The notes under the pieces are model-generated. The model worked only from the letters and a program-made list of their open reading frames with translations, was not told the origin of the DNA and made no database searches. From the NCBI GenBank assembly GCA_007125415.1, contig SLDH01000253.1, positions 1 to 10,096 of the forward strand: a DNA stretch of 10,096 nt, written 5' to 3'. The translations under genes and the position numbers were made by a program. How positions within the stretch are numbered: the first letter of the stretch is position 1; each line of letters begins with the position of its first letter. This document shows positions 1-6,165 of the stretch, piece after piece. This stretch comes from Roseovarius sp. (GTDB taxonomy: Bacteria; Pseudomonadota; Alphaproteobacteria; Rhodobacterales; Rhodobacteraceae).

Positions 1-227
1 TATCTCTTTCGGACCGTTTCGGCCTTTGGCTCGGATTTCATGCCTGTGCGCAGGATGATTATCTCGCCATGATTTCAGGCTATTGCGCCGCCTATGGTAT
101 CGAAATCGACGCGGAATCGCTGCGCGCGGAAGCCATCGAGTGGCAAGCCACGCGCGGCGCGCGTTCGGGCCGGGTGGCGTGGCAATTCTTCACCGACCTT
201 GCCGGACGGCGGGGCGTGATGCTCTGA
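1..227 (+). CDS. C-terminal end of a DUF815-type AAA ATPase (partial)
   Basis: Only the last ~74 codons are in the window; the reading frame is open from base 3 to a TGA at 225-227. The visible tail contains SLSDRFGLWLGF, then QDDYLAMI, and near the end TRGARSGRVAWQF followed by DLAGR. Those are the C-terminal signatures I associate with DUF815 (COG2607, predicted AAA+ superfamily ATPases): the SDRFGLWL block belongs to the sensor/arginine-finger part of the ATPase and the RSGR-A-QF block to the lid. The Walker A and B motifs would lie upstream, outside the window. The cellular role of this family is not established. The gene converges on the nlpD-like gene, with 35 bp between the two stop codons. 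The family call is from memory of the motif; the N-terminus would confirm it. Confidence 0.75.
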   Translation, partial: SLSDRFGLWLGFHACAQDDYLAMISGYCAAYGIEIDAESLRAEAIEWQATRGARSGRVAWQFFTDLAGRRGVML

Positions 228-262
228 GGCGGTTCCGAAGGCTCGGGCCCGCCGGCTACGGG

Positions 263-1441
263 CTATTGAAGATACGTCATCGGATCGACGCTGTCGAAGC
301 CTTCACGGACCTCGAAATGCAGCGCAGCCGACCCTTCTCGCCGGATTTCTGCCAGTTTCTGACCCCGGGACACATTGTCGTTCCGCGTAACGGCGACAGC
401 ACCCACATTGGAATAAACGGTCAGAAGATTGTCCGGGTGCCGCACAACAATGATCGGAACGCCATTCGTGTCCTCGGTGATGGCGGCGACCACCCCGTCG
501 GCTGCGGCATTGACGGGGCTGCCGGCCGGGGCAGCAATCGCAATGCCGTCATTGCGGCCCTTGGCATATTCACGAATGATGTCGCCGCGCACCGGGAAGG
601 CCATGCGCGCTGTGCTGCTGCTTGCTGTCTGGGTGCTGCCCAGGTCGGGTGCCGCCACTGTCTCGACCGGCTCGGCGGCTGGTGTTGTCTGCTCGTCTGG
701 CAGGGGCGAAGACGCGCTGGGCGGTGTGGGTGTCGGCGAGCCGGTGCCGGGCTGTGTCGGGGTTTCGCGGGGCACGTCTGATGGATCGAAGCCTGCCATC
801 TCGTCGCCGGGCAGGGCCACAGGAATCAACAGGTACTGCCCTTCACGGACCGCAAAATCGCTGCCGAGGCCATTCCATTGCGCGAGATTCCGCACGGAAA
901 CATCATAGAGGCGGGCGATGGTAAAGGCCGTCTCGCCACGTGCCACCTGGTGTCGGACCGGCTCGACCCCGACGGACTGTGCCGGCGCGAGCGGTGTTGT
1001 GGTGACGGTCTGTGTGTCCGCAGAACGGATGGCGTCATCCGCGAGCGTGGCGATATCCACCCGCTCGGGGGGCTGGATGGGGCCGCCCTCGGGCTCTGCC
1101 ACGCGCTCGGGCAGCGCCACGATCTCGCCCCGGCGCAGTTTGTCATCCGGCGACATGCCGTTGAAGCGTGCCAAGGCCTCTGCATCGGTGCCGATGCGAT
1201 CGGCCAAGCTGCGCAGGGTGTCACCGCGCCGGGCCACGGCCACCTGATAGCCCGGATAGGAGATGATGCCGCGGCTGTCGGGTGTGGGGCGTGGGGCGGT
1301 GGCATTGCGTGCCGCCTCGGCGGTGCTGGGGGCGTCACCGAACATGCCGCGCATGTCCAGATCAAGGGGCTGATCACAGGCGGCAAGCGCCAGGGTGGCG
1401 GATCCGGCCAGAAGTGACGCTTTGCTCAGGTGCAGTCTCAT
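263..1441 (-). CDS. nlpD: NlpD-like lipoprotein: two LysM domains plus degenerate LytM (M23) domain
   Basis: A 392-residue envelope protein, probably a regulator of peptidoglycan amidases at division. Residues 1-22 form a lipoprotein signal ending in lipobox LAAC with Cys22. LysM domains, which bind peptidoglycan, cover about 65-111 and 163-207. A Pro/Thr/Ser-rich linker runs from about 208 to 279, and a LytM/M23-type domain covers about 280-391. The domain lacks the peptidase residues: the H-x-G-[IV]-D metal motif reads N297-D-G-I-A301, the YAHL His is N345, and H-x-H reads A373-L-H375. Only His375 remains. This matches the degenerate LytM factors (E. coli NlpD/EnvC, Caulobacter DipM), which activate amidases instead of cutting. 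The start at 1441 is preferred over an ATG at 1462 because GAGAGGA sits 9 nt before it. Asp follows the lipidated Cys, which in E. coli would favour inner-membrane retention; the rule may not hold here. It is the last gene of surE-pcm-nlpD. Confidence 0.88.
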   Translation of the reverse strand: MRLHLSKASLLAGSATLALAACDQPLDLDMRGMFGDAPSTAEAARNATAPRPTPDSRGIISYPGYQVAVARRGDTLRSLADRIGTDAEALARFNGMSPDDKLRRGEIVALPERVAEPEGGPIQPPERVDIATLADDAIRSADTQTVTTTPLAPAQSVGVEPVRHQVARGETAFTIARLYDVSVRNLAQWNGLGSDFAVREGQYLLIPVALPGDEMAGFDPSDVPRETPTQPGTGSPTPTPPSASSPLPDEQTTPAAEPVETVAAPDLGSTQTASSSTARMAFPVRGDIIREYAKGRNDGIAIAAPAGSPVNAAADGVVAAITEDTNGVPIIVVRHPDNLLTVYSNVGAVAVTRNDNVSRGQKLAEIRREGSAALHFEVREGFDSVDPMTYLQ

Positions 1442-1450
1442 CTCGATGGG

Positions 1451-1457
1451 TCCTCTC
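1451..1457 (-). promoter_or_regulatory. Shine-Dalgarno of the nlpD-like gene
   Basis: On the minus strand GAGAGGA lies 9 nt before the ATG at 1441-1439. An alternative in-frame ATG at 1462 would place this element inside the coding sequence and add seven residues ahead of the lipoprotein signal, so the site supports the downstream start. Confidence 0.6.
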
Positions 1458-1507
1458 TTCACCCCTTGTTTACCGGGGCCTTGTCGTTGGTATTGATGTT
1501 ACACGTT

Positions 1508-2164
1508 TTAGGTATCGCGGCCTAGCCCCTCCACGAGCGGGACAAAGCGAACCGGCAAGAGTTCGTCATAATCAAATCCGGTTTCGGTGCGGGTGACGCG
1601 AATCAGATGTTGCACGGCATCCGACTGGCCCACCGGCACCACCATGATGCCACCGGGCTTGAGCTGTGCCAGAAGTGGCCCCGGCGGGTCTTCGGCGGCG
1701 GCGGTCACGAGAATGCGGTCGAACGGGGCCTGATCGGGCAGGCCGAAGCTGCCATCCACGGTGAGCGCGGTGATATTGGTCAGATCCAGCTGCCGGAAGG
1801 TGGCATTTGCATCGGCCACGAGCCGTCGGTGACGATCAACCGTGTAGACACGCCTTGCGAGAAGGCTCAGGATCGCGGCCTGATAGCCCGAGCCCGTGCC
1901 AACCTCGAGCACCTTGTCGCGCCCTGTCAACCTCAGCGCCTGTGTCATGAGCCCTACCACGGATGGTTGGCTGATGGTCTGTCCGCAGGCAATCGGCAGG
2001 GGCATGTCATCATAGGCGCGTTCGGCGAAAGTGCCGCGAATGAAGTGACCCCGATCCACCCGCTCCATGGCATTGAGCACATTGCTGTCCGTGACGCCGC
2101 GTGAGCGAAGCGCGAAGAGAAACTGCATCTTGCGTTGGGCGATATCTTCGGGGCTTTCACTCAT
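1508..2164 (-). CDS. pcm: Protein-L-isoaspartate O-methyltransferase
   Basis: This cytosolic SAM-dependent enzyme methylates isoaspartyl residues in aged proteins so that they can revert to aspartate. The product has 218 residues, close to the ~208 of E. coli Pcm. Visible signatures are the substrate-side motif GQTISQP at 61-67 (Ser65 in the catalytic loop), SAM-binding motif [12 protein letters not shown] at 85-95, an acidic motif II region with YTVD, the post-motif segment [11 protein letters not shown], and the C-terminal RFVPLVEG. The ATG at 2164-2162 overlaps the TGA of surE by 4 bp (ATGA), so the two are translationally coupled. The nlpD-like gene follows after 66 bp. The order surE-pcm-nlpD is the same as in enteric bacteria, where rpoS follows; here a convergent DUF815 gene is next instead. 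All expected motifs are intact. Confidence 0.95.
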   Translation of the reverse strand: MSESPEDIAQRKMQFLFALRSRGVTDSNVLNAMERVDRGHFIRGTFAERAYDDMPLPIACGQTISQPSVVGLMTQALRLTGRDKVLEVGTGSGYQAAILSLLARRVYTVDRHRRLVADANATFRQLDLTNITALTVDGSFGLPDQAPFDRILVTAAAEDPPGPLLAQLKPGGIMVVPVGQSDAVQHLIRVTRTETGFDYDELLPVRFVPLVEGLGRDT

Positions 2165-2943
2165 TCGATGGCCCGCAGCGCCTCCAGCGCGTCATGTGCG
2201 GTCAGATCGGCGCGCATGGGCGTTACGGAAATATACCCCTTGAGGTTCATGTCCGCGTCTGATCCGGGCGAAGTGGGTTGCTGTTGCGGCGCGCCGGTGA
2301 CCCACAGGAAGCGACGGCCGGAGGGGGCCACATGGGGCTGTACGCCGAAACCCATGTCACGACGGAAACCTTGCCTTGTGGCGCGGATACCCTTCACATC
2401 GGCCGCGGCCACGGGTGGAAAGTTGATATTGTAGAAGATGCCGTAATCATCCTTCGTCCAAACCCCTTTCTCGAGAAGGGTGCGAAGGGTGGCAAGCCCA
2501 TGCTGGCGCGATGCCTCGAAAGGATCATCAAGGCCATTGACCGCAGGGCCGTAATACTGGCTCAGCGCCACGGCGGGCAGACCCTGCAGGGCCGCCTCCA
2601 TCGCGCCGCCCACGGTGCCCGAGTAGAGCGCGTTTTCGGCGGCATTGTTGCCCCTGTTCACGCCGGACAGCACCAGATCGGGCGGGGCATCCTTCATTAC
2701 GTCATGCAGCCCGGCAAGCACGCAATCCGCGGGGCTGCCTTCGGCGGCATAGCGCCTCTCGGCCATTTTCGAGATCATCATCGGGCGGGTGTAGGAGATG
2801 CAATGTCCGACGCCGGATTGCTCGAAAGCCGGCGCGACAACCCAGACCTCGCCATTCGCTCCTGCAAGGTCATTGGCAATCTCTTCCAGCACGGCAAGGC
2901 CAGGTGCGGAAATGCCGTCGTCATTGGTGATGAGAATGCGCAA
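2161..2943 (-). CDS. surE: 5'/3'-nucleotidase SurE
   Basis: SurE is a metal-dependent phosphatase that removes phosphate from nucleoside 5'- and 3'-monophosphates and can act on polyphosphate; it is linked to stationary-phase survival. The 260-residue product begins with the family hallmark [15 protein letters not shown], where Asp8 and Asp9 bind the metal. Further ligands fit Ser43 in the FEQSG segment and Asn96 in SGVNRGNN. The block [18 protein letters not shown] at about 104-121 is also typical. The start codon is TTG (2943-2941), chosen because the family motif begins directly after it and GGAGGAG lies 7 nt upstream. The gene is the first of surE-pcm-nlpD. It lies 105 bp downstream of the dehydrogenase stop on the same strand, so it may have its own promoter or be read through from it. 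Confidence 0.95.
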   Translation of the reverse strand: MRILITNDDGISAPGLAVLEEIANDLAGANGEVWVVAPAFEQSGVGHCISYTRPMMISKMAERRYAAEGSPADCVLAGLHDVMKDAPPDLVLSGVNRGNNAAENALYSGTVGGAMEAALQGLPAVALSQYYGPAVNGLDDPFEASRQHGLATLRTLLEKGVWTKDDYGIFYNINFPPVAAADVKGIRATRQGFRRDMGFGVQPHVAPSGRRFLWVTGAPQQQPTSPGSDADMNLKGYISVTPMRADLTAHDALEALRAIE

Positions 2944-2950
2944 GGCTGTG

Positions 2951-2957
2951 CTCCTCC
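2951..2957 (-). promoter_or_regulatory. Strong Shine-Dalgarno fixing the TTG start of surE
   Basis: Minus-strand GGAGGAG sits 7 nt before the TTG at 2943-2941. There is no suitable ATG or GTG that would keep the whole RILITNDDG motif, so this site supports a TTG initiation codon. Confidence 0.7.
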
Positions 2958-3048
2958 ATGTTTATGTTGCGTTAGTAGCGAGGCCCTTCCCGGGGAGCAA
3001 GACAAAGCCGGACCGCGCGGGGGCGGCGCAGCGCCTGGCCTGTGAAGA

Positions 3049-3699
3049 TCAGATTTCGGCCAGAAGGCGCGCGGCCTCCTGATGGGGATCGGCAAGTTTG
3101 TCTGATGCCTCGCCGGGGAAGAAGCGCGCCCGCGTCGCGGTGGGCATGGGCTTTGGGGTGAGCACATGAACGGCGGGACCGGTCTTGACGCTTTCGGCCT
3201 GCCAGGAGCGTGCGAGCGCGATCTGAGCGGCTTTCGTGGCCCCATAGCTGGCGTAGAATTTGCGTCCCGCGTGATCATCTTCGAAAAAGAGTGCGCGGCC
3301 GCTCTCGCCCAGCAGCGGGGCGATGAAGGGGATCAACTGGCCCGTGGCAGTAACGTTCACCGCAACGGATCTTTCCCAATCCCGTTGATCGAGATGGCTC
3401 GCCGGGGTGAGGGGGGCGACATGGATCGCCGCATGCACCCAGATATCCACGCCGCTCCAGCGGTCATGAATGGAGCGGCAAAGCTGGGCCATGGCATCGA
3501 GGTGGCTTATGTCCATGGGCGCCAGCGTCGCGCTGCCGCCCTTGGCCTGAATGCGGTCATCCAGCTCCTCGAGAGCGCCGGTGGTGCGGGCGACAGCCAC
3601 AATGTGATGAGTGGCGGCCAACGCTTCGGCCATGGCGGCCCCGAGGCCCCGGGAGGCGCCGGTCACGAGGGCGATGGGGGTGTCGTTGTTCTGTTCCAT
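3049..3699 (-). CDS. Short-chain dehydrogenase/reductase (SDR), atypical active site
   Basis: A 216-residue Rossmann-fold protein of the SDR family, with unknown substrate. The nucleotide-binding motif TGASRGLG is at 13-20, preceded by the beta strand IALV. An Arg at 38 in VAVART suggests NADP(H) preference (inference). Asp63 in MDIS is the adenine-contact residue, Asn115 in AVNVT the structural Asn, and Tyr152/Lys156 form the YGATK catalytic pair. Two canonical features are missing: the NNAG motif after beta-4 reads VHAAIH at 89-94, and the strand before the catalytic Tyr that should end in Ser-Ser reads LFFEDD at 137-142, so the catalytic Ser is not in its usual place. The start at 3699 (MEQNND) is chosen because it puts the Rossmann strand at the usual distance; an ATG at 3795 would add 32 residues of non-SDR sequence. 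The gene lies 105 bp before surE on the same strand. Confidence 0.82.
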   Translation of the reverse strand: MEQNNDTPIALVTGASRGLGAAMAEALAATHHIVAVARTTGALEELDDRIQAKGGSATLAPMDISHLDAMAQLCRSIHDRWSGVDIWVHAAIHVAPLTPASHLDQRDWERSVAVNVTATGQLIPFIAPLLGESGRALFFEDDHAGRKFYASYGATKAAQIALARSWQAESVKTGPAVHVLTPKPMPTATRARFFPGEASDKLADPHQEAARLLAEI

Positions 3700-3796
3700 G
3701 CCTGCCAAATCCCATCCTTGGCGGGCAAAGGCAAGGTCTCTTCGGACGGTCGCGGATCGGCTCTTGGAAAAACCGAATGGTTTTGGCCAACTCACT

Positions 3797-3830
3797 CTGA
3801 CGGTAGATTTCTGTTCTGGCTGACCGTCAG
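3797..3830. promoter_or_regulatory. Inverted repeat / possible operator upstream of the dehydrogenase
   Basis: CTGACGGT at 3797-3804 and ACCGTCAG at 3823-3830 are perfect 8-bp inverted repeats separated by 18 bp. The right copy is itself part of an 11-bp odd palindrome, CTGACCGTCAG, at 3820-3830. Such odd palindromes with a second half-site are typical of dimeric repressor sites (TetR-like and others), and the position, 98-131 bp before the dehydrogenase start, fits a promoter region. No regulator gene is nearby. The arms could instead form a hairpin in RNA, but there is no T run after it. Confidence 0.35.
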
Positions 3831-4049
3831 TGGCGCGGGGCCGGCTCGGAGTTTACCAAGGGCTTTAGCAGGTTGCTGAAAAGGAAATCGACTGAAACTT
3901 TGCAGGGAAACTTTTCTTCTCCCGTTGCTGGGCCGATGCGCAGAGGGACGCGCCCGACCCTGGGTGGGCGCTTCACCACGCCGGGGCGACGGTGCTTTGT
4001 GGCAGCCAAGACACTCAAACCGTTGTGCTTCTTGCACGGTTGCAATGCG

Positions 4050-4118
4050 CCCTCCCGGGGGGGAGGGTCGGTCGCCGCCCGGGCGAGACGGTGGGCGCGG
4101 CCCGTGCTTGCACACGGG
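4050..4118. other. Cluster of GC-rich hairpins after the methyltransferase gene
   Basis: CCCTCCC at 4050-4056 pairs with GGGAGGG at 4061-4067 (7-bp stem, 4-nt loop). CCCGTG at 4101-4106 pairs with CACGGG at 4113-4118, with a flanking G4100-C4119 pair (7-bp stem, 6-nt loop). Between them TCGCC/GGCGA-type complementarity surrounds GCCCGGGC. The cluster begins about 20 bp past the stop codon of the minus-strand methyltransferase, so it could end or protect that transcript. Neither strand has the T run of a classic intrinsic terminator, so the call is tentative. Confidence 0.35.
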
Positions 4119-4138
4119 CGTGGAGAGCCGTGTGGGCC

Positions 4139-5203
4139 TCAGGCCCTGCGGCGGCGGCTCCGCGAGCCGGCACGACCGCCGGAGCGCACTTCTTCGCCCG
4201 GTTTGGGCGGGGCCTTGTTGAACTTGATCCAGTTTCCGCCATGCGGGTCATTGTTGGTCAGGAAGTTGGCGGCCATGATCGCCTCCATCTCCTTGCCCGC
4301 GCGCGGCTTGGTGCTGCCGAGGCCGAAAAGCTGGCAGAAGGTTTCATCATCCATATCTTCGGGGATGATCATCCCGGTGGCGGCCACTTCGGCCTTCTTG
4401 GCGTCGATCTCGGACTGCTTTACCGGCAGGGCGATGGGATTCATGATGGCGCTGGTCATGCCCGCGCCCATGGCCATGGGCAGGAAGGCATTGTTGATGC
4501 CATGGCGGTTCGGGAGGCCGAAGCTGATATTCGAGGCACCGCAGGTGGTGTTGACGCCCAGTTCCTCGCGCAGGCGGCGGACGAGGGTAAAGACCTGCTG
4601 GCCGGCGGTGCCCATGGCGCCGATGGGCATGACCAGCGGATCGACCACGATGTCATGCGCAGGGATGCCGAAATCGGCGGCGCGTTCCACGATCTTCCTG
4701 GCGACGGCGAAGCGGACATCCGGGTCTTCGGAAATACCCGTGTCATCGTTGGAGATTGCAACGACCGGCACGTTGTATTTCTTTACCAGTGGCAACACGA
4801 ATTCGAGCCGATCCTCTTCGCCGGTGACCGAATTGAGCAGGGGGCGTCCCTCGCAGATCTGTAGCCCGGCTTCGAGTGCTTCCGGCACGGAACTGTCGAT
4901 GCACAGCGGCACATCAACAAGGCCCTGCACAAGCTCGATCATCTTCGTCATCAGCGGAGGCTCGGTCTCGTTCGGGTTGGGGTTGGAATTATAGACCACC
5001 CCGGCATTCACATCGAGCACGGTGGCACCCGCGGCTACTTGCGCCACGGCGTCGGATTCCACCGTTGAGAAATCGCCAGCCTCGAGTTCCGCGGCCAGTT
5101 TCTTGCGGCCGGTGGGGTTGATCCGCTCACCAATGACACAGAACGGCTCGTCAAAGCCGATCACGGCGGTCCTGGTTTTGCTTTCGACGATGGTGCGGGT
5201 CAT
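4139..5203 (-). CDS. Pterin-binding methyltetrahydrofolate:corrinoid methyltransferase
   Basis: A 354-residue TIM-barrel protein of the pterin-binding family (dihydropteroate synthase, MetH folate module, AcsE). It should move a methyl group between methyltetrahydrofolate and a cob(I)alamin-bearing protein. Visible signatures are VIGERINPTGRKK at 23-35, the barrel motif LDVNAG at 63-68, CIDSS at 101-105, VVAISNDD at 147-154, VDPL at 187-190, and the GASNISFGLPNR block at 222-233, followed by FLPMAMGAGMTSAIMNP. That last block is characteristic of methyltransferases and not of true dihydropteroate synthases. AAGGA precedes the ATG at 5203. The stop of the MetF-like gene is 3 bp upstream, so the two are an operon. 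No B12-binding domain is present in the protein or the window, so the corrinoid partner is elsewhere. The last 14 residues form an Arg/Ser-rich basic tail that I do not recognise. It could be the folate subunit of a split methionine synthase or part of a demethylase system. Confidence 0.85.
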   Translation of the reverse strand: MTRTIVESKTRTAVIGFDEPFCVIGERINPTGRKKLAAELEAGDFSTVESDAVAQVAAGATVLDVNAGVVYNSNPNPNETEPPLMTKMIELVQGLVDVPLCIDSSVPEALEAGLQICEGRPLLNSVTGEEDRLEFVLPLVKKYNVPVVAISNDDTGISEDPDVRFAVARKIVERAADFGIPAHDIVVDPLVMPIGAMGTAGQQVFTLVRRLREELGVNTTCGASNISFGLPNRHGINNAFLPMAMGAGMTSAIMNPIALPVKQSEIDAKKAEVAATGMIIPEDMDDETFCQLFGLGSTKPRAGKEMEAIMAANFLTNNDPHGGNWIKFNKAPPKPGEEVRSGGRAGSRSRRRRA

Positions 5204-5206
5204 GTC

Positions 5207-6139
5207 TTATCCTTGTTGGTTGGCGGGCACGGCAGAGGCGCCGCCATTTTCGATTGCCCATGTGGCGTTGCTCTTGATTCCGCCCAGCGGAAAGAAATGC
5301 ACATTGGTGATGTTGAAGTCGGGATTTGCGGCCTTGTGATCGGCCAGCGCGCGGATCACATCTGTCGGCTCATAGGGCAGAAGCAGCTTGGAGACATCCA
5401 TCGCACGTTTCTGCAAGACCTTGAGCGAGGGGCCCACGCCGCAGGCGATGGCGAACTTGATCAGCGTCTGCAGCTTTGCCGGGCCGGCGATGCCGATATG
5501 GATGGGCAGCGTGATGCCGGCTGCCTTCAGATCATCCGCCCATTTGATGATCGGGCCCGGATCAAAGGCGAATTGCGTGGCGAGCGCCATTTCGGCATCG
5601 CTGGATTCGGAGAATTTCTGTTTCCAGCGCAACGCCGCATCGACATTCTTGCGGCTGCCATCGGGGTCGATGTCCTTGTTGCCTTCGGGGTGGCCGGCCA
5701 CGTGCAACCGCTTGAACCCGGCCTTGCCGAATTCGCCGCTTTCCAGAAGCTGCATGGAGCTATGGAACGCACCATGCGGTTTCTCCACGCCGCCCGCAAG
5801 CAGGAGCGCCTGATCGACACCGGCCTCGCCCTGATAGCGTGCGATCCAGTCGGCGAGCGTGGCCTGATCCTTGATGATCCGCGCGGGAAAATGCGGCATC
5901 ACCTTGTAACCTTCACCCGCCACGCGCTTAGCGGTGGCGATCATGTCCTCGATGGGCGTGCCTTCGATATGAGCGATATAGACACGGGTGCCACGCGGCA
6001 GCAGATCGCGGAAATCCTCGACCTTTTCGGCCGTGCGAGGCATCACCTCGATGGAATAGCCATCGAGCAGCGCCTCGATATTCCCGTTTAGCGGGGTCTC
6101 GGCAGTCTTTTCACGTCTGCGGAAATTCAACAAAGCCAT
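5207..6139 (-). CDS. Divergent MetF-like methylenetetrahydrofolate reductase
   Basis: A 310-residue protein of the MetF fold, expected to interconvert 5,10-methylene- and 5-methyl-tetrahydrofolate with FAD. The MetF active-site Glu fits Glu31 in YSIEVMPR. HIEGTP and PHFPAR (82-87) correspond to the second and third barrel strands (the latter recalls the PHLTC-type segment of MetF), LLLAGGVEKP at 112-121 replaces the usual RGD strand, HVAGHPEG at 146-153 matches the cluster 'yPEgHp', and TQFAFD at 188-193 matches the 'TQ.fFd' motif. The later part, LPIHIGIAGP and HFFPLGG, is also MetF-like. The changes suggest a specialised paralogue and not the biosynthetic MetF. The start at 6139 is chosen because GGGAGG lies 5 nt upstream; an upstream ATG at 6169 overlaps the previous stop but has no ribosome site. 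Its neighbours, a PF13769 protein and the folate:corrinoid methyltransferase, imply a joint C1 task, either supplying methyl-folate to or taking it from the corrinoid. Confidence 0.82.
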   Translation of the reverse strand: MALLNFRRREKTAETPLNGNIEALLDGYSIEVMPRTAEKVEDFRDLLPRGTRVYIAHIEGTPIEDMIATAKRVAGEGYKVMPHFPARIIKDQATLADWIARYQGEAGVDQALLLAGGVEKPHGAFHSSMQLLESGEFGKAGFKRLHVAGHPEGNKDIDPDGSRKNVDAALRWKQKFSESSDAEMALATQFAFDPGPIIKWADDLKAAGITLPIHIGIAGPAKLQTLIKFAIACGVGPSLKVLQKRAMDVSKLLLPYEPTDVIRALADHKAANPDFNITNVHFFPLGGIKSNATWAIENGGASAVPANQQG

Positions 6140-6144
6140 TGTGG

Positions 6145-6150
6145 CCTCCC
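6145..6150 (-). promoter_or_regulatory. Shine-Dalgarno choosing the MetF-like start
   Basis: Minus-strand GGGAGG lies 5 nt before the ATG at 6139-6137, in the 26-bp gap after the upstream stop codon. The alternative ATG at 6169, overlapping that stop as ATGA, has no comparable element. Confidence 0.6.
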
Positions 6151-6165
6151 ATAGAGAGCGTTTGC

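Larger units (their letters stand above)
3700..4138. other. 439-bp intergenic region with repeats but no recognisable gene
   Basis: No open frame here resembles a known protein, and I see no tRNA cloverleaf. The segment next to 3699 must hold the upstream signals of the dehydrogenase gene, including the palindrome at 3820-3830. Bases 3870-3920 are locally AT-richer and carry GAAACTTT twice, at 3894-3901 and 3907-3914, exactly 13 bp apart. From 3950 on, the segment is GC-rich with several inverted repeats: 3950-3955/3966-3971, 4032-4036/4041-4045, 4050-4056/4061-4067 and 4101-4106/4113-4118. The last ones lie directly downstream of the methyltransferase stop codon. Confidence 0.6.

Noticed and set aside
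247..263. GCCCG/CGGGC inverted repeat between the convergent DUF815 and nlpD-like genes as a bidirectional terminator
   Set aside because: The stem is only 5 bp with a 7-nt loop, it includes the nlpD stop codon, and there is no T run on either side.
3869..3888. AGCAGGTTGCTGAAAAGG as the terminal repeat of an insertion sequence
   Set aside because: No inverted partner, transposase fragment or target duplication is visible in the window, so it is kept only as a weak hint.
3873..4994. Long plus-strand open frame across the intergenic region and methyltransferase gene
   Set aside because: Its product is low-complexity Ser/Arg/Pro sequence without motifs and runs antisense to a clear pterin-binding enzyme.
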